A stretch of 64,000 bases of DNA, from contig CP109468.1 of assembly GCA_036227345.1 (NCBI GenBank), positions 6,386,001 through 6,450,000 on the forward strand. The letters run 5' to 3'. A program made the translations under genes and the position numbers. This DNA is from Streptomyces sp. NBC_01463. Lineage in GTDB: Bacteria > Actinomycetota > Actinomycetes > Streptomycetales > Streptomycetaceae. The notes beneath the pieces are model-generated. The model was not told the origin of the DNA and made no database searches. It saw nothing but the letters and a program-made list of their open reading frames with translations. Numbering within the stretch: the stretch's first letter is position 1; the number at the start of each line of letters is the position of its first letter. Of the stretch, positions 53,256 to 61,653 are shown piece after piece.

Positions 53256-53540
53256 ATGACGGACGCACAGCTGCCACCAGGGTGGACTCTTCAGCGGATC
53301 CGCGATGTATCCGGCGACCGGGAAGCTGTCGTCCTGGATCCAAACCGGACCGTGAAGTGGGTCGACGTCGCCGGAGCCGACGAGACGATGAAGGCAGAGA
53401 TCGTTCTCGGTTTCCACAGCCTGTGCCTTGTGAAGCCCGTCGACGACGATGACTGGTACATGGGCAGTCTGTATGACGACGGAAGCATTGACTGCTGGTC
53501 TGCCTACGACGAGCTGTATGAGGGCCTGCGTGGCCTCTAG
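53256..53540 (+). CDS. Small acidic protein, unknown
   Basis: A 94-residue acidic soluble protein (MTDAQLPPGWTLQRIRDV, DDDDWYMGSLYDDGSIDCWSAYDELYEGL). GGAGG is about 10 bases before the ATG. Codon choice is less GC-biased than neighbours (gat, gta, tgt), suggesting more recent arrival. The acidic, Trp/Tyr-rich C terminus resembles small immunity-type proteins, but no family is recognised. It is followed directly by a decayed gene in the same region. Confidence 0.65.
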   Translation: MTDAQLPPGWTLQRIRDVSGDREAVVLDPNRTVKWVDVAGADETMKAEIVLGFHSLCLVKPVDDDDWYMGSLYDDGSIDCWSAYDELYEGLRGL

Positions 53541-53543
53541 AGG

Positions 53544-53781
53544 TACGGGCTGAGTGTCCAACTGTGCGACTACGAGCAGGTGCTGAGGCGAGAGTCCGCA
53601 GGCAAGACCGCTCTCCGGCGATGAGCTGGAACTCTTCTTGCAGTACCTGCATCGTTTCGCCCGGCACGAAGTCGATCAGGTCGCGCTCATGGAGGTGGGC
53701 GACCCTGAGTACCCGGTCTACGTGACCCTGTCCCGGGCGCTGGAGCCCGGTACCGAGCGTGCTGCCCACCATCGTCCGTAA
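53544..53781 (+). pseudogene. Frameshifted remnant of a small gene
   Basis: Reading from 53544 gives YGLSVQLCDYEQVLRRESAG and then a stop at 53622-53624. Shifting the frame at about 53617 continues with GDELELFLQYLHRFARHEVD and runs to TAA at 53779-53781. The two pieces read as one protein interrupted by a one-base change, and the second half has coherent protein-like composition. No usable start codon is seen. The intact form is probably a small hypothetical protein of about 80-85 residues. Confidence 0.55.
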
Positions 53782-53989
53782 CCGAACCAGGCCGTGTCGT
53801 CCGGCATGCACGGCGCCGGGCAGAACGGCGGTGTCATGGATAGCCCGAGGCTTCGCCCTGGCATCCCATTACCGCTGGTCAGCCGTCAACTTCCGGAAGC
53901 GCCGTGACTCCAGAGCTCATGGCTCCGCCGGCTGGGCAGCCCGCACCAATTCCCTCGCGATCAACGGCGATGCCAGGCAGGATGCCGTG
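53782..53989. other. Unassigned stretch between remnant and CPCC gene
   Basis: No coding potential beyond short overlapping frames, no hairpin and no repeat ends recognised. Composition is slightly less GC-rich than usual. It may be further debris of the accessory patch. Confidence 0.35.
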
Positions 53990-54280
53990 ATGAACACTCC
54001 GTTCCTCAACATCCACGGGAAGGCCGAGGACGGTCCGCACCCCTGTCCCTGCTGCGGCTCCCTGACGCTCGGCGAACGCGGCAACTTCGAGATCTGCCCG
54101 GTGTGCTTCTGGGAGGACGACGGGCAGGACGACCACGATGCGGACCGAGTTCGGGGCGGCCCCAACGGCCGGCTGAGCCTCACTGAAGCACGGAGGAATT
54201 TCCACGCGATGCGTGCTTGCGACGAGCGATGTACTCAGTTCGTACGCGCCCCCCTGCCGACCGAACACCCCACGGTCTGA
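53990..54280 (+). CDS. CPCC-family cysteine-rich protein
   Basis: A 96-residue protein with the CPCC signature: HPCPCCGSLTLGERG then FEICPVCFWEDDGQDD, two CxxC pairs able to bind zinc. The C-terminal part has GGPNGRLSLTEARRNFH, common to this family. Family members are small proteins often found near toxin or immunity genes. AGGCAGGA lies 7-14 bases before the ATG. A GTG one codon upstream is possible. Confidence 0.8.
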   Translation: MNTPFLNIHGKAEDGPHPCPCCGSLTLGERGNFEICPVCFWEDDGQDDHDADRVRGGPNGRLSLTEARRNFHAMRACDERCTQFVRAPLPTEHPTV

Positions 54281-54349
54281 CCTGCCCCCCTTCCCCGGAC
54301 CGACCCGGGCAGGGGCCACACGTCTGTCCGGTTCCCCGTCGTCCCTGTT

Positions 54350-54366
54350 ACTGACTATTCGTCAGT
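54350..54366. promoter_or_regulatory. 6-5-6 inverted repeat before the flavin oxidoreductase gene
   Basis: ACTGAC and GTCAGT flank TATTC, ending 9 bases before ATG 54375. Position over the promoter suggests a TetR- or MarR-type operator. No adjacent regulator gene. Confidence 0.45.
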
Positions 54367-54374
54367 TCTCTGCG

Positions 54375-55610
54375 ATGCTGCGCGCCATGGCGGACGGACC
54401 GGGAGTGGCGGGGAGTGCGGAGGCGACGGCCGGGTGTGGGCCGGATGTGCTGGGGCCGGGGCGGCTGGGGCCGTTGCGGCTGCGCAACCGGGTGATCAAG
54501 GCCGCGACCTTCGAGGGCGTCACCCCCGATGCGCTGGTCACCCAGGAGCTCATCGACTACCACCTGCGCCCCGCCGAGGGCGGCGTCGGCATGACCACCG
54601 TCGCCTACTGCGCGGTGTCGCCGGAGGGGCGTACCGAGCGGCGTCAGCTGTGGATGCGGCCCGAGGCGCTGCCGGGGCTGCGCCGGCTGACGGCGGCGGT
54701 GCACGGGACCGGGGCCGCCGTCTGTGCGCAGCTGGGGCATGCCGGGCCGGTGGCCGACGGGCGTTCCAACAAGGCGGCCTCCCTCGCGCCGACGGCCGGA
54801 TTCAACGCCCTCAGCATGCGGCGCAACAAGGCCGCCACCGCCGAGGACATCGACCGGGTCGTCCGGGCCCACGCCGACGCGGCGCTGCTGGCGGCCGAGG
54901 CCGGGTTCGACGCGGTGGAGATCCATCTCGGGCACAACTACCTCGCGGGCGCCTTCCTCAGCCCCCGTCTGAACAGCCGCACCGACGCCTTCGGGGGCTC
55001 CCTGCGTGCCCGGGCCGCCGTGGCGCTCGGTGTCACGCGCGCGGTGCGCGAGGCGCTGGGCGACCGGATCGCCATCACCGCCAAGCTGAACATGAAGGAC
55101 GGGGTGCGCGGCGGTCTCACCCTGGACGACAGCCTCCAGGTCGCCCGCTGGCTGGAGGAGGAGGGCAGCGTCGACGCCCTCGAACTGACCGCGGGCAGTT
55201 CCCTGCTGAACCCGATGTACCTCTTCCGCGGCGACGCCCCCGTCCGCGCGTTCGCGGCCACCTTCCCGTTCCCGCAACGCCTCGCCATCCGCGCGGTCGG
55301 CGGCCGCTTCTTCCGTACGTACCCCTACCGGCCGCTCTACCTGCTCGACGCCGCCCGGCAGTTCCGCGCCGCGCTCCGGCTCCCGCTGATCCTCCTCGGC
55401 GGGGTCACCGACCGGCAGGGCATGGACCGCGCCATGGCCGAGGGCTTCGAGTTCGTCGCGATGGCCCGCGCCCTGCTGCGCGAGCCGGACCTGCTGCACC
55501 GCATCGGCGGGGACACCGCCACCCGTTCGCTGTGCATCCACTGCAACCGCTGCATGCCGACCATCTACACCGGCACCCACTGCCCGGTGATCGGGGAGAC
55601 GGCGAGCTGA
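54375..55610 (+). CDS. Old-yellow-enzyme-family NADH:flavin oxidoreductase
   Basis: A 411-residue FMN TIM-barrel protein. Seen are LRNRVIKAATFEG, HLRPAEGGVGMTTVAY, CAQLGHAGPVADG, FDAVEIHLGHNYLAGAFLSP and the phosphate-binding LILLGGVTDRQGM. The C-terminal CIHCNRCM is a Cys set as in Fe-S members, but the length stops after the barrel. Substrate unknown, usually enones. Two ATGs (54375, 54387) are possible and neither has a clear ribosome site. Confidence 0.87.
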   Translation: MLRAMADGPGVAGSAEATAGCGPDVLGPGRLGPLRLRNRVIKAATFEGVTPDALVTQELIDYHLRPAEGGVGMTTVAYCAVSPEGRTERRQLWMRPEALPGLRRLTAAVHGTGAAVCAQLGHAGPVADGRSNKAASLAPTAGFNALSMRRNKAATAEDIDRVVRAHADAALLAAEAGFDAVEIHLGHNYLAGAFLSPRLNSRTDAFGGSLRARAAVALGVTRAVREALGDRIAITAKLNMKDGVRGGLTLDDSLQVARWLEEEGSVDALELTAGSSLLNPMYLFRGDAPVRAFAATFPFPQRLAIRAVGGRFFRTYPYRPLYLLDAARQFRAALRLPLILLGGVTDRQGMDRAMAEGFEFVAMARALLREPDLLHRIGGDTATRSLCIHCNRCMPTIYTGTHCPVIGETAS

Positions 55611-55714
55611 GCGGTTCGGGCGGCGGTGTTCCGGACACCCCCGGCCGGTTGCGCGCCCCCGTGCCCCTGGGCTGCTAGCGTCCCCACTCCGCCGGACCGA
55701 AGGAGTGGTGTCCC

Positions 55715-56935
55715 ATGCGTGTCCTCCTGGTCGGAGCGGGCGGTGTCGGCACGGCGATCACCAGGATCGCGGCCCGCCGTCCGTTCTTCGCCCACATGAC
55801 GGTCGCCGACTACGACCTCGGACGGGCCGAGAGCGCCGTCGCGGCGCTGGGGGAGCGGGGCGACCGGTTCGGCGCCGTCCGGCTGGACGCATCGGACCGG
55901 GCGGCGGTGGCGGCGGCCCTCGACGAGCACCGCTGCGACGTCCTGCTCAACGCCACCGACCCCCGCTTCGTGATGCCCCTGTTCGAGGCCGCTCTCGGAC
56001 ATGGCGCGCACTATCTCGACATGGCCATGTCCCTGTCCCGGCCGCACCCCTCCCGTCCGTACGAGGAGTGCGGGGTCAAGCTCGGGGACGCCCAGTTCGA
56101 ACGGGCCGCGGAGTGGGAGGCCGCCGGACGGCTCGCGCTCGTGGGCATGGGGGTGGAGCCCGGGCTCTCCGACGTGTTCGCCCGGTACGCCTCCGACGAA
56201 CTCTTCGACGAGATCGACGAGATCGGCATCCGGGACGGGGCGAACCTGACCGTGGACGGCTACGACTTCGCCCCGTCCTTCAGCATCTGGACCACCATCG
56301 AGGAGTGCCTGAACCCACCGGTCGTCTACGAGCAGGAGCGCGGCTGGTACACCACGGCCCCCTTCAGCGAGCCGGAGGTCTTCGACTTCCCCGACGGCAT
56401 CGGCCCCGTGGAGTGCGTCAACGTGGAGCACGAGGAGGTGCTGCTCGTGCCGCGGTGGCTGAAGGCCCGGAAGGTCACCTTCAAGTACGGGCTCGGCGAC
56501 GAGTTCATCGGGGTGCTCCGCACGCTCCACATGCTCGGACTCGACCGGACCGACCCCGTGTCCGTACCGAGCGACATCGGACGGGCCGCCGTCTCGCCGC
56601 GTGACGTGGTCGCCGCCTGTCTGCCCGACCCGGCCGGACTCGGCGAGCGGATGCACGGGAAGACCTGCGCGGGGACCTGGGTGAAGGGCCGCAAGGACGG
56701 GCGGGCGCGCGAGGTCTACCTCTACCACGTCGTCGACAACCAGTGGTCGATGCGGGAGTACGGCTCCCAGGCCGTCGTCTGGCAGACCGCGATCAACCCG
56801 GTGGCCGCCCTCGAACTCGTCGCGAGCGGGGTGTGGAGCGGCAGCGGGGTGCTCGGGCCCGAAGCCATGCCGCCGCGCCCGTTCCTCGACCTGCTGACCG
56901 AGTACGGCGCACCGTGGGGCCTGCGCGAGCAGTGA
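55715..56935 (+). CDS. Saccharopine-dehydrogenase-like protein
   Basis: A 406-residue NAD(P)-binding protein of the LYS9 / saccharopine dehydrogenase family. The Rossmann motif is LLVGAGGVGTAITRIA, with DYDLGRAESAV and CDVLLNATDPRFVMP. The C-terminal half has MGVEPGLSDVFARYA and YHVVDNQWSMREYGSQAVVWQTAINP, typical of actinobacterial members whose substrate is not known. Lysine metabolism or polyamine-type carboxy-amino synthesis is possible. GGAG lies 10 bases before the ATG. Confidence 0.88.
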   Translation: MRVLLVGAGGVGTAITRIAARRPFFAHMTVADYDLGRAESAVAALGERGDRFGAVRLDASDRAAVAAALDEHRCDVLLNATDPRFVMPLFEAALGHGAHYLDMAMSLSRPHPSRPYEECGVKLGDAQFERAAEWEAAGRLALVGMGVEPGLSDVFARYASDELFDEIDEIGIRDGANLTVDGYDFAPSFSIWTTIEECLNPPVVYEQERGWYTTAPFSEPEVFDFPDGIGPVECVNVEHEEVLLVPRWLKARKVTFKYGLGDEFIGVLRTLHMLGLDRTDPVSVPSDIGRAAVSPRDVVAACLPDPAGLGERMHGKTCAGTWVKGRKDGRAREVYLYHVVDNQWSMREYGSQAVVWQTAINPVAALELVASGVWSGSGVLGPEAMPPRPFLDLLTEYGAPWGLREQ

Positions 56936-57056
56936 TCCGTGGTGCGTACATCCGCTGAACGGCGGGCCTGTCGAATGTGCGCACCCGGAATCGCCTCAAT
57001 AGCATGAGAAACGCACATTCCACATTCTTCCGGGCCCGTGACCGTAGCGAGGGCGC

Positions 57057-58550
57057 ATGGCAGAGGACCTTGCCGGACCGGCGCGGCCGGCGACACTGAA
57101 GGCCAACGCGATCGGCTTCGTCGACGCGCTCGTCATCGGGCTGAACGCCACCTCCCCGGCCTACTCCGTGGCGGCCGTCATCGGGCCGATCGTCGCGCTC
57201 GTCGGCATCTACGCACCCGGAGTGCTCTTCGCCTCCTTCGTGCCGATGCTCTTCATCGCCTCGGCCTTCTACTACCTGAACAAGGTCGACCAGGACTGCG
57301 GGACGACGTTCTCCTGGGTGACGCGTGCGATGGGCCCGTGGACCGGATGGCTGGGGGGATGGGCCATCACGATGACCGGGGTGCTCGTGGTGGGGTCCCT
57401 CGCGGACGTCGCCGTCAGCTTCGGTCTGCTGGCCGTCGGCCTCGACAGCTGGGCCGACAACACCTTCGTACGGCAGCTGCTCACCGTGCTGCTGATCATC
57501 GTGATGACGGGCCTGTGCGTCATCGGCACCGAACTCTCGGCCAAGGTGCAGAACGTGCTGATCCTGGCCCAGGTCGCCTTCCTGCTCGCCTTCGTCGTCG
57601 TCGCGCTCTACCGCGTGTACGCGGGCACGACCTCGTTCGACTCCATCCACCCGTCGGCCGGGTGGCTCAACCCCTTCGGCGCCGGCGGCGCGGCCCTCAC
57701 CAGCGGCCTGCTGCTCGGCGTGTTCATCTACTGGGGGTGGGAGTCCGCCGTCAACCTCACCGAGGAGGTCGAGGACTCCGCGACCGCGCCCGGCAAGGCC
57801 GGTGTGTGGTCCACCGTCATCCTGCTGGTGACGTACCTGTCCGTCGGCTTCGCGGTCGTCGCCTTCGCCGGAACGGCCTATCTGGCCGAGAACGCCGGCG
57901 AGGAGGAGTTCGTCTTCGCCCTGCTCGCCCGCGAGGTCATGGGCGGCTGGGACTGGATCGTGCTGCTCGCGGTCGCCACCTCCGCGCTCGCCTCGACCCA
58001 GACCACCATCATCCCGGCCTCCCGCACCGCGCTCTCGATGGCCCGCCGGCACGCCCTGCCCGCGCACTTCGCCCGCATCAGCCCGCGGTTCCGGACCCCC
58101 GACGTGAGCACCTGGTGGGTGGCCGGCATCGCCATCGCCTGGTACCTCGTCGTCAACCAGATCAGCGAGAACGCCCTCTTCGACTCGCTGACGGCCCTGT
58201 CCCTGCTGATCGCCTTCTACTACGCCCTGACCGGGGTGGCCTGCGCGGTCTACTACCGCCGCCATCTGACCGAGAGCGTACGGAGCTTCCTGCTCATCGG
58301 CCTCGGCCCGGTGGTCGGCTCCGGGCTGCTGACCTGGCTGCTCGTGCGGTCCGTCATCGACATGTCCGACCCGGCGAACTCCTACAGCGGCACCTCGTGG
58401 TTCGGCCTCGGCCCGCCTCTCGTCATCGGTATCGGCATCAGCCTGATCGGTGTGGTGCTCATGGTGGTGTGGCGGCTGCGGTCGTCGGTGTTCTGGAACG
58501 AACGGCGCGGTGTGGTCGACCCCCGCCTCGTGCACGGTGAGGAGCGCTGA
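57057..58550 (+). CDS. APC-family amino acid / amine permease
   Basis: A 497-residue permease with about 12 hydrophobic segments. Early wording ALVIGLNATSPAYSVAAVIGPIVA and GTTFSWVTRAMGPWTGWLGGW is typical of APC permeases. A WGWESAVNLTEEVED loop is conserved. Substrates of this subgroup are amino acids or amines; a polyamine role near glnA2 is conceivable but not shown. GAGGG precedes the ATG. A universal stress gene follows one base after its stop. Confidence 0.9.
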   Translation: MAEDLAGPARPATLKANAIGFVDALVIGLNATSPAYSVAAVIGPIVALVGIYAPGVLFASFVPMLFIASAFYYLNKVDQDCGTTFSWVTRAMGPWTGWLGGWAITMTGVLVVGSLADVAVSFGLLAVGLDSWADNTFVRQLLTVLLIIVMTGLCVIGTELSAKVQNVLILAQVAFLLAFVVVALYRVYAGTTSFDSIHPSAGWLNPFGAGGAALTSGLLLGVFIYWGWESAVNLTEEVEDSATAPGKAGVWSTVILLVTYLSVGFAVVAFAGTAYLAENAGEEEFVFALLAREVMGGWDWIVLLAVATSALASTQTTIIPASRTALSMARRHALPAHFARISPRFRTPDVSTWWVAGIAIAWYLVVNQISENALFDSLTALSLLIAFYYALTGVACAVYYRRHLTESVRSFLLIGLGPVVGSGLLTWLLVRSVIDMSDPANSYSGTSWFGLGPPLVIGIGISLIGVVLMVVWRLRSSVFWNERRGVVDPRLVHGEER

Positions 58551-58551
58551 G

Positions 58552-58995
58552 ATGTCCGTCGTCCTCGGCTACGACGAGTCGCCCGGCGCGGCCCGGGCCC
58601 TGCGCATCGCGATCGAGGTGGCCGCCGCCTACGGCGAACCCCTCGTCCTGGTCTACGGGGCGGCGCCGCCCGGTCCCACCGGCGAGGAGTACCGGGCCGC
58701 CTACGACGCCGTCCGCCAGGCCGGGCGCTCGGGCCTGGAGCGGGCGCTCGCCGCGGCCGGAGAGGCGGGCGTGCCGGCCACCGTCGAGGTGATCGACCGC
58801 GCCCCGGCCCAGGCCCTGATCGAGGCCGCCGCGCGGCACGGAGGGCGCGTCATCGTGGTGGGCAGCTGGGGCGAGAGCCCGATCCGCGGAGCCCTGCTCG
58901 GCTCCACCCCGCACAAGCTCCTGCACCTGTCGACCGTGCCCGTGCTCTGCGTGCCGACGGAGGCGGAGACGGAGGAGGCGGCCACGGGAGAGTGA
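58552..58995 (+). CDS. Universal stress protein (UspA family)
   Basis: A 147-residue single-domain UspA. It starts MSVVLGYDESPGAARAL and has the ATP-binding pattern G-2x-G-9x-G-S/T at about 118-133 (GSWGESPIRGALLGST). It begins one base after the permease stop, so the pair is one operon. Pairing of an APC or cationic transporter with a Usp is common, and the Usp is thought to regulate the carrier in response to ATP. GAG-rich site upstream. Confidence 0.9.
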   Translation: MSVVLGYDESPGAARALRIAIEVAAAYGEPLVLVYGAAPPGPTGEEYRAAYDAVRQAGRSGLERALAAAGEAGVPATVEVIDRAPAQALIEAAARHGGRVIVVGSWGESPIRGALLGSTPHKLLHLSTVPVLCVPTEAETEEAATGE

Positions 58996-59029
58996 GGGGA
59001 GAGTGAGGGCGGCCGCCGGGTGTCCGCTC

Positions 59030-59620
59030 TCAGGCGAAGCTCCGGCCCATCTCGTCCAGGATCTCGTCGATCACCTCGGCGGGCTCCCGCGCCAGATCCT
59101 CCTCGATCCACATCCGCATCGCGATCCGCAGCGAGGAGAGGAACGCCGCCGCCAGGACCAGCGGGCGGACCGGCTCCCCGGAACCGTTCGGACGGGCCGC
59201 CACCGCCTCGGCCAGATCGCGCTCCAGTGCGGCGTGGTTGGCGAGCTGGCGGGCCAGCAGCGAAGGATGGCGCATGGCGAGCCGGGTCCGGACGGCCCAC
59301 TCGCGCTCCGGGGGCGCGACCCGCTCGCCGAACTGCCGCACGGCCGCCCGCAGCGCCGTCCAGGCGCTCTCCTCGGCCGGCCGCTCGCGCACGGCCCGCA
59401 CCAGCTCCCCGATCTGCTGCTCCTCGCCGTGCAGCAGGGCGTCCTCCTTGCCCGTGAAGTAGTTGGAGAACGTTCTGCGGGAGATCCCGGCCGCGTCCGC
59501 CACGGCCTCCACCGTGACCTGGTCGAAGCCGTGCTCGACGGTCAGCCGCAGGGCCGCTTCGTGCACGGCCTGCCGGGTGGCTTCCTTCTTGCGTTCCCGC
59601 AGTCCCACAGGGCGTTCCAT
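59030..59620 (-). CDS. TetR-family regulator
   Basis: A 196-residue TetR. The HTH reads LRERKKEATRQAVHEAALRL then AVADAAGISRRTFSNYFTGKEDALLHG, typical of AcrR-like regulators of efflux genes. The C terminus is TetR_C_17-like. ATG 59620 is taken; another in-frame ATG at 59629 adds three residues. A perfect 11-5-11 palindrome lies 73 bases upstream, between this gene and a divergent small membrane protein gene. It very likely controls both. Confidence 0.87.
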   Translation of the reverse strand: MERPVGLRERKKEATRQAVHEAALRLTVEHGFDQVTVEAVADAAGISRRTFSNYFTGKEDALLHGEEQQIGELVRAVRERPAEESAWTALRAAVRQFGERVAPPEREWAVRTRLAMRHPSLLARQLANHAALERDLAEAVAARPNGSGEPVRPLVLAAAFLSSLRIAMRMWIEEDLAREPAEVIDEILDEMGRSFA

Positions 59621-59692
59621 GGCAGCCATTATCCGCCGGTCCGAGCAGCACACCGCCTCGTCAATGCGCTGGACCGGACCTGTCACGTCACC

Positions 59693-59719
59693 GACAATGG
59701 CGGTACGGCCGCCATTGTC
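59693..59719. promoter_or_regulatory. Perfect 11-5-11 palindrome, TetR operator
   Basis: GACAATGGCGG and CCGCCATTGTC flank TACGG. It sits in the 127-base gap between the TetR gene and the divergent small gene, the usual place for an autoregulatory operator. Confidence 0.8.
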
Positions 59720-59747
59720 GGAGCGGACCGTGGACGGGGGACGACCG

Positions 59748-59975
59748 ATGACCGAGGTTCTCGTTGTGCTCGGACTGCTGTTCACCACGATCGTCTTCCT
59801 GGTCGTGAAGCTGACGCTGAAGGAACGGCGGCGCCGGACGGAGAACTTCGACGGCCAGCAGATCGAGCGCCACCACAGCGCGGAGATCCGCGACATCAGG
59901 GCCGCCAACACCTCGATCGCCGTCCACAACCGCCTCATCGACGGCGGCAACGACTGGCGGCCCCGGAAGCGCTGA
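59748..59975 (+). CDS. Small single-helix membrane protein
   Basis: A 75-residue protein with one N-terminal membrane helix (about 2-24, MTEVLVVLGLLFTTIVFLVV), then a basic stretch KLTLKERRRR and a soluble tail. It looks like a type of small integral regulator or adaptor. GGGGGACGACCG precedes the ATG, so the ribosome site is moderate. Divergent from TetR across its operator, so probably its target. Function unknown. Confidence 0.7.
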   Translation: MTEVLVVLGLLFTTIVFLVVKLTLKERRRRTENFDGQQIERHHSAEIRDIRAANTSIAVHNRLIDGGNDWRPRKR

Positions 59976-60056
59976 GCGCGGCCGGAAGGGGCCCGGAGCC
60001 GGGCTGAGGTAGTCTTCGCTTCCCCGCACGGGGACGTACCGAAGGAGGTGGGACCC

Positions 60057-60116
60057 ATTACCGCTGTATCAGGCCGGGTGCTCCCCTCCCACGATCGCGT
60101 GGCCGGCCGGACGTAA
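60057..60116 (+). promoter_or_regulatory. Possible ATT-start leader peptide before the HemK-like gene
   Basis: AAGGAGGTG lies 8 bases before ATT 60057, from which 19 codons run to TAA 60114-60116 (ITAVSGRVLPSHDRVAGRT). No ATG, GTG or TTG is placed for this strong site. GGGTGCTCC (60076-60084, inside the frame) pairs perfectly with GGAGCACCC (60125-60133), so translation of the leader would disrupt a stem close to the next gene. ATT/ATC starts are known for infC. Coding is not proven. Confidence 0.4.
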
Positions 60117-60161
60117 CCGGTCGCGGAGCACCCCTCGGCGTTTCCCGAAAGGCTCCGCTCC

Positions 60162-60953
60162 ATGCCGGTCCCCCTGTCACCGCTCGCCCTCTCCTCCCTC
60201 GTCACCACCCTCCGCTCCGCCGGCTGTGTCTTCGCCGAGGACGAGGCGGAGCTCATCGCCGCCACCGCGGACCGCCCCGCCGAACTCGCCGCCATGGTGG
60301 AACGGCGCGTCTGCGGCCACCCCCTGGAACACGTCCTCGGCTGGGCCGAGTTCAGCGGACTGCGGATCGCCGTCGACCCCGGTGTCTTCGTTCCCCGCCG
60401 CCGCACCGAGTTCCTGATCCACCAGGCCGTGGCACTGGCCTCGAGCCCGGCCGTCGTCGTCGACCTCTGCTGCGGCTCCGGCGCGCTCGGCGCCGCGCTC
60501 GCCGCCGCCCTGGACGGGGTCGAACTCCACGCCGCCGACGTCGAACCCGCCGCGGTGCGCTGCGCCCGCCGCAACGTCGGCGGCCTCGGCCGGGTCTACG
60601 AGGGAGACCTCTTCGACCCGCTGCCCGGCGCCCTGCGCGGACGCGTCGACGTGCTCCTCGCCAATGTGCCGTACGTACCGACCGGCGACGTAGCCCTGCT
60701 GCCCGCCGAGGCCCGCGTCCACGAGCCGCTCGTCGCCCTCGACGGGGGCGGCGACGGCCTCGACGTGCTGCGCCGGGTGGCCGCCGAGGCGCCGCGGTGG
60801 CTGGCCCCCGGCGGCAGTCTGCTGGTGGAGACCAGCGAACGGCAGGCGGCACGGGCCGAGGAGACCGTGCGCGGCAGCGGACTGGTCCCGCGCGTCGTCA
60901 CCTCCGACGAGCTGTACGCCACCGTCGTCATCGGAACCCTGCCGGCCTCCTGA
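60162..60953 (+). CDS. Putative protein N5-glutamine methyltransferase (HemK/PrmC-like)
   Basis: A 263-residue SAM-dependent methyltransferase. Motif I is VVDLCCGSGALGAALA; the NPPY motif of PrmC is NVPYVPT. The N-terminal helical part (PLEHVLGWAEFSGLRI and VFVPRRRTEFL) resembles PrmC, which methylates release factors on the GGQ glutamine. It is not next to prfA, so it is probably a paralogue. AAAGG lies 6-10 bases before the ATG. The 186-base leader holds a strong ribosome site and stems. Confidence 0.85.
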   Translation: MPVPLSPLALSSLVTTLRSAGCVFAEDEAELIAATADRPAELAAMVERRVCGHPLEHVLGWAEFSGLRIAVDPGVFVPRRRTEFLIHQAVALASSPAVVVDLCCGSGALGAALAAALDGVELHAADVEPAAVRCARRNVGGLGRVYEGDLFDPLPGALRGRVDVLLANVPYVPTGDVALLPAEARVHEPLVALDGGGDGLDVLRRVAAEAPRWLAPGGSLLVETSERQAARAEETVRGSGLVPRVVTSDELYATVVIGTLPAS

Positions 60954-60962
60954 GCCGGGAAC

Positions 60963-60993
60963 CCGAACGGGCCCGTGCACCGGGCCCGTTCGG
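60963..60993. terminator. Perfect 13-base-pair hairpin between convergent genes
   Basis: CCGAACGGGCCCG and CGGGCCCGTTCGG around TGCAC. It lies 9 bases past one stop and 10 from the other, so it should serve both genes. Confidence 0.8.
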
Positions 60994-61002
60994 ACCGCCC
61001 GC

Positions 61003-61518
61003 TCAGACGAAGCGCCACCGGGTCTGCGTGAACGGGTCGCCCTTGCCGAAACCGAACACCGTGCGCGGGGACACCGCGAAGACCTCGGCCCGGTTGCCCT
61101 GCGCACCCACGAACACGCCGTCGGCCACGTCGAAGCGCCAGTCCGGCCCGTACTTCTCCTCCCACACCTGCGCCAGCCGGGCCAGCGCCTCCCCGTCGGC
61201 CACCCGCTCCGCCCGGCCCTCGACGACCACGTCGTACCCCGCCGACCAGGAATTGGTCCCGGTCGTCAGGACCACCTCGTCGTTGGCCGCCAGGTTGCGG
61301 GCCTTGCGTTCGTCGGCGCCCGTGCAGAAGTGCAGCGCGCCCTGCCACCAGACACCGATCAGCGGGGTGACGTGCGGGCGGCCGTCCGGGCGGACCGTGC
61401 TCAGCCAGTACAGCTCGGCACCGGACAGCAGCCGCCGCGCGTCCTCCCAGGCGCCGGGTGCCGCCCCCGGGCTGCTGTAGCGGGGGTCCAGCTCGGCGAC
61501 GGGCTCGGGTGCGGACAT
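61003..61518 (-). CDS. PNPOx-like FMN/F420-binding split-barrel protein
   Basis: A 171-residue split-barrel protein of the pyridoxamine-phosphate-oxidase-like family. LYWLSTVRPDGRPHVTPLIG and ALHFCTGADERKARNLAAND are typical of the F420- or FMN-binding branch. Members reduce small molecules or bind heme; the substrate is unknown. AGGAGG at 7 bases makes the ATG certain. Confidence 0.87.
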   Translation of the reverse strand: MSAPEPVAELDPRYSSPGAAPGAWEDARRLLSGAELYWLSTVRPDGRPHVTPLIGVWWQGALHFCTGADERKARNLAANDEVVLTTGTNSWSAGYDVVVEGRAERVADGEALARLAQVWEEKYGPDWRFDVADGVFVGAQGNRAEVFAVSPRTVFGFGKGDPFTQTRWRFV

Positions 61519-61653
61519 GGTCGGTCCTCCTGGTCGGTCCTGAAAGCGATGCTGCCTGCGAAGTACGGACTGCGCACCCGCTCCGTATTCATCGGTGCGC
61601 GGCTAGGCTCGTAGAAGTGGCAGGTGATCGGGCGGCGAGCAGGAGAGCGCGGA

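Noticed and set aside
53782..53989. Insertion sequence fragment
   Set aside because: No inverted ends, target duplication or transposase motif could be read.
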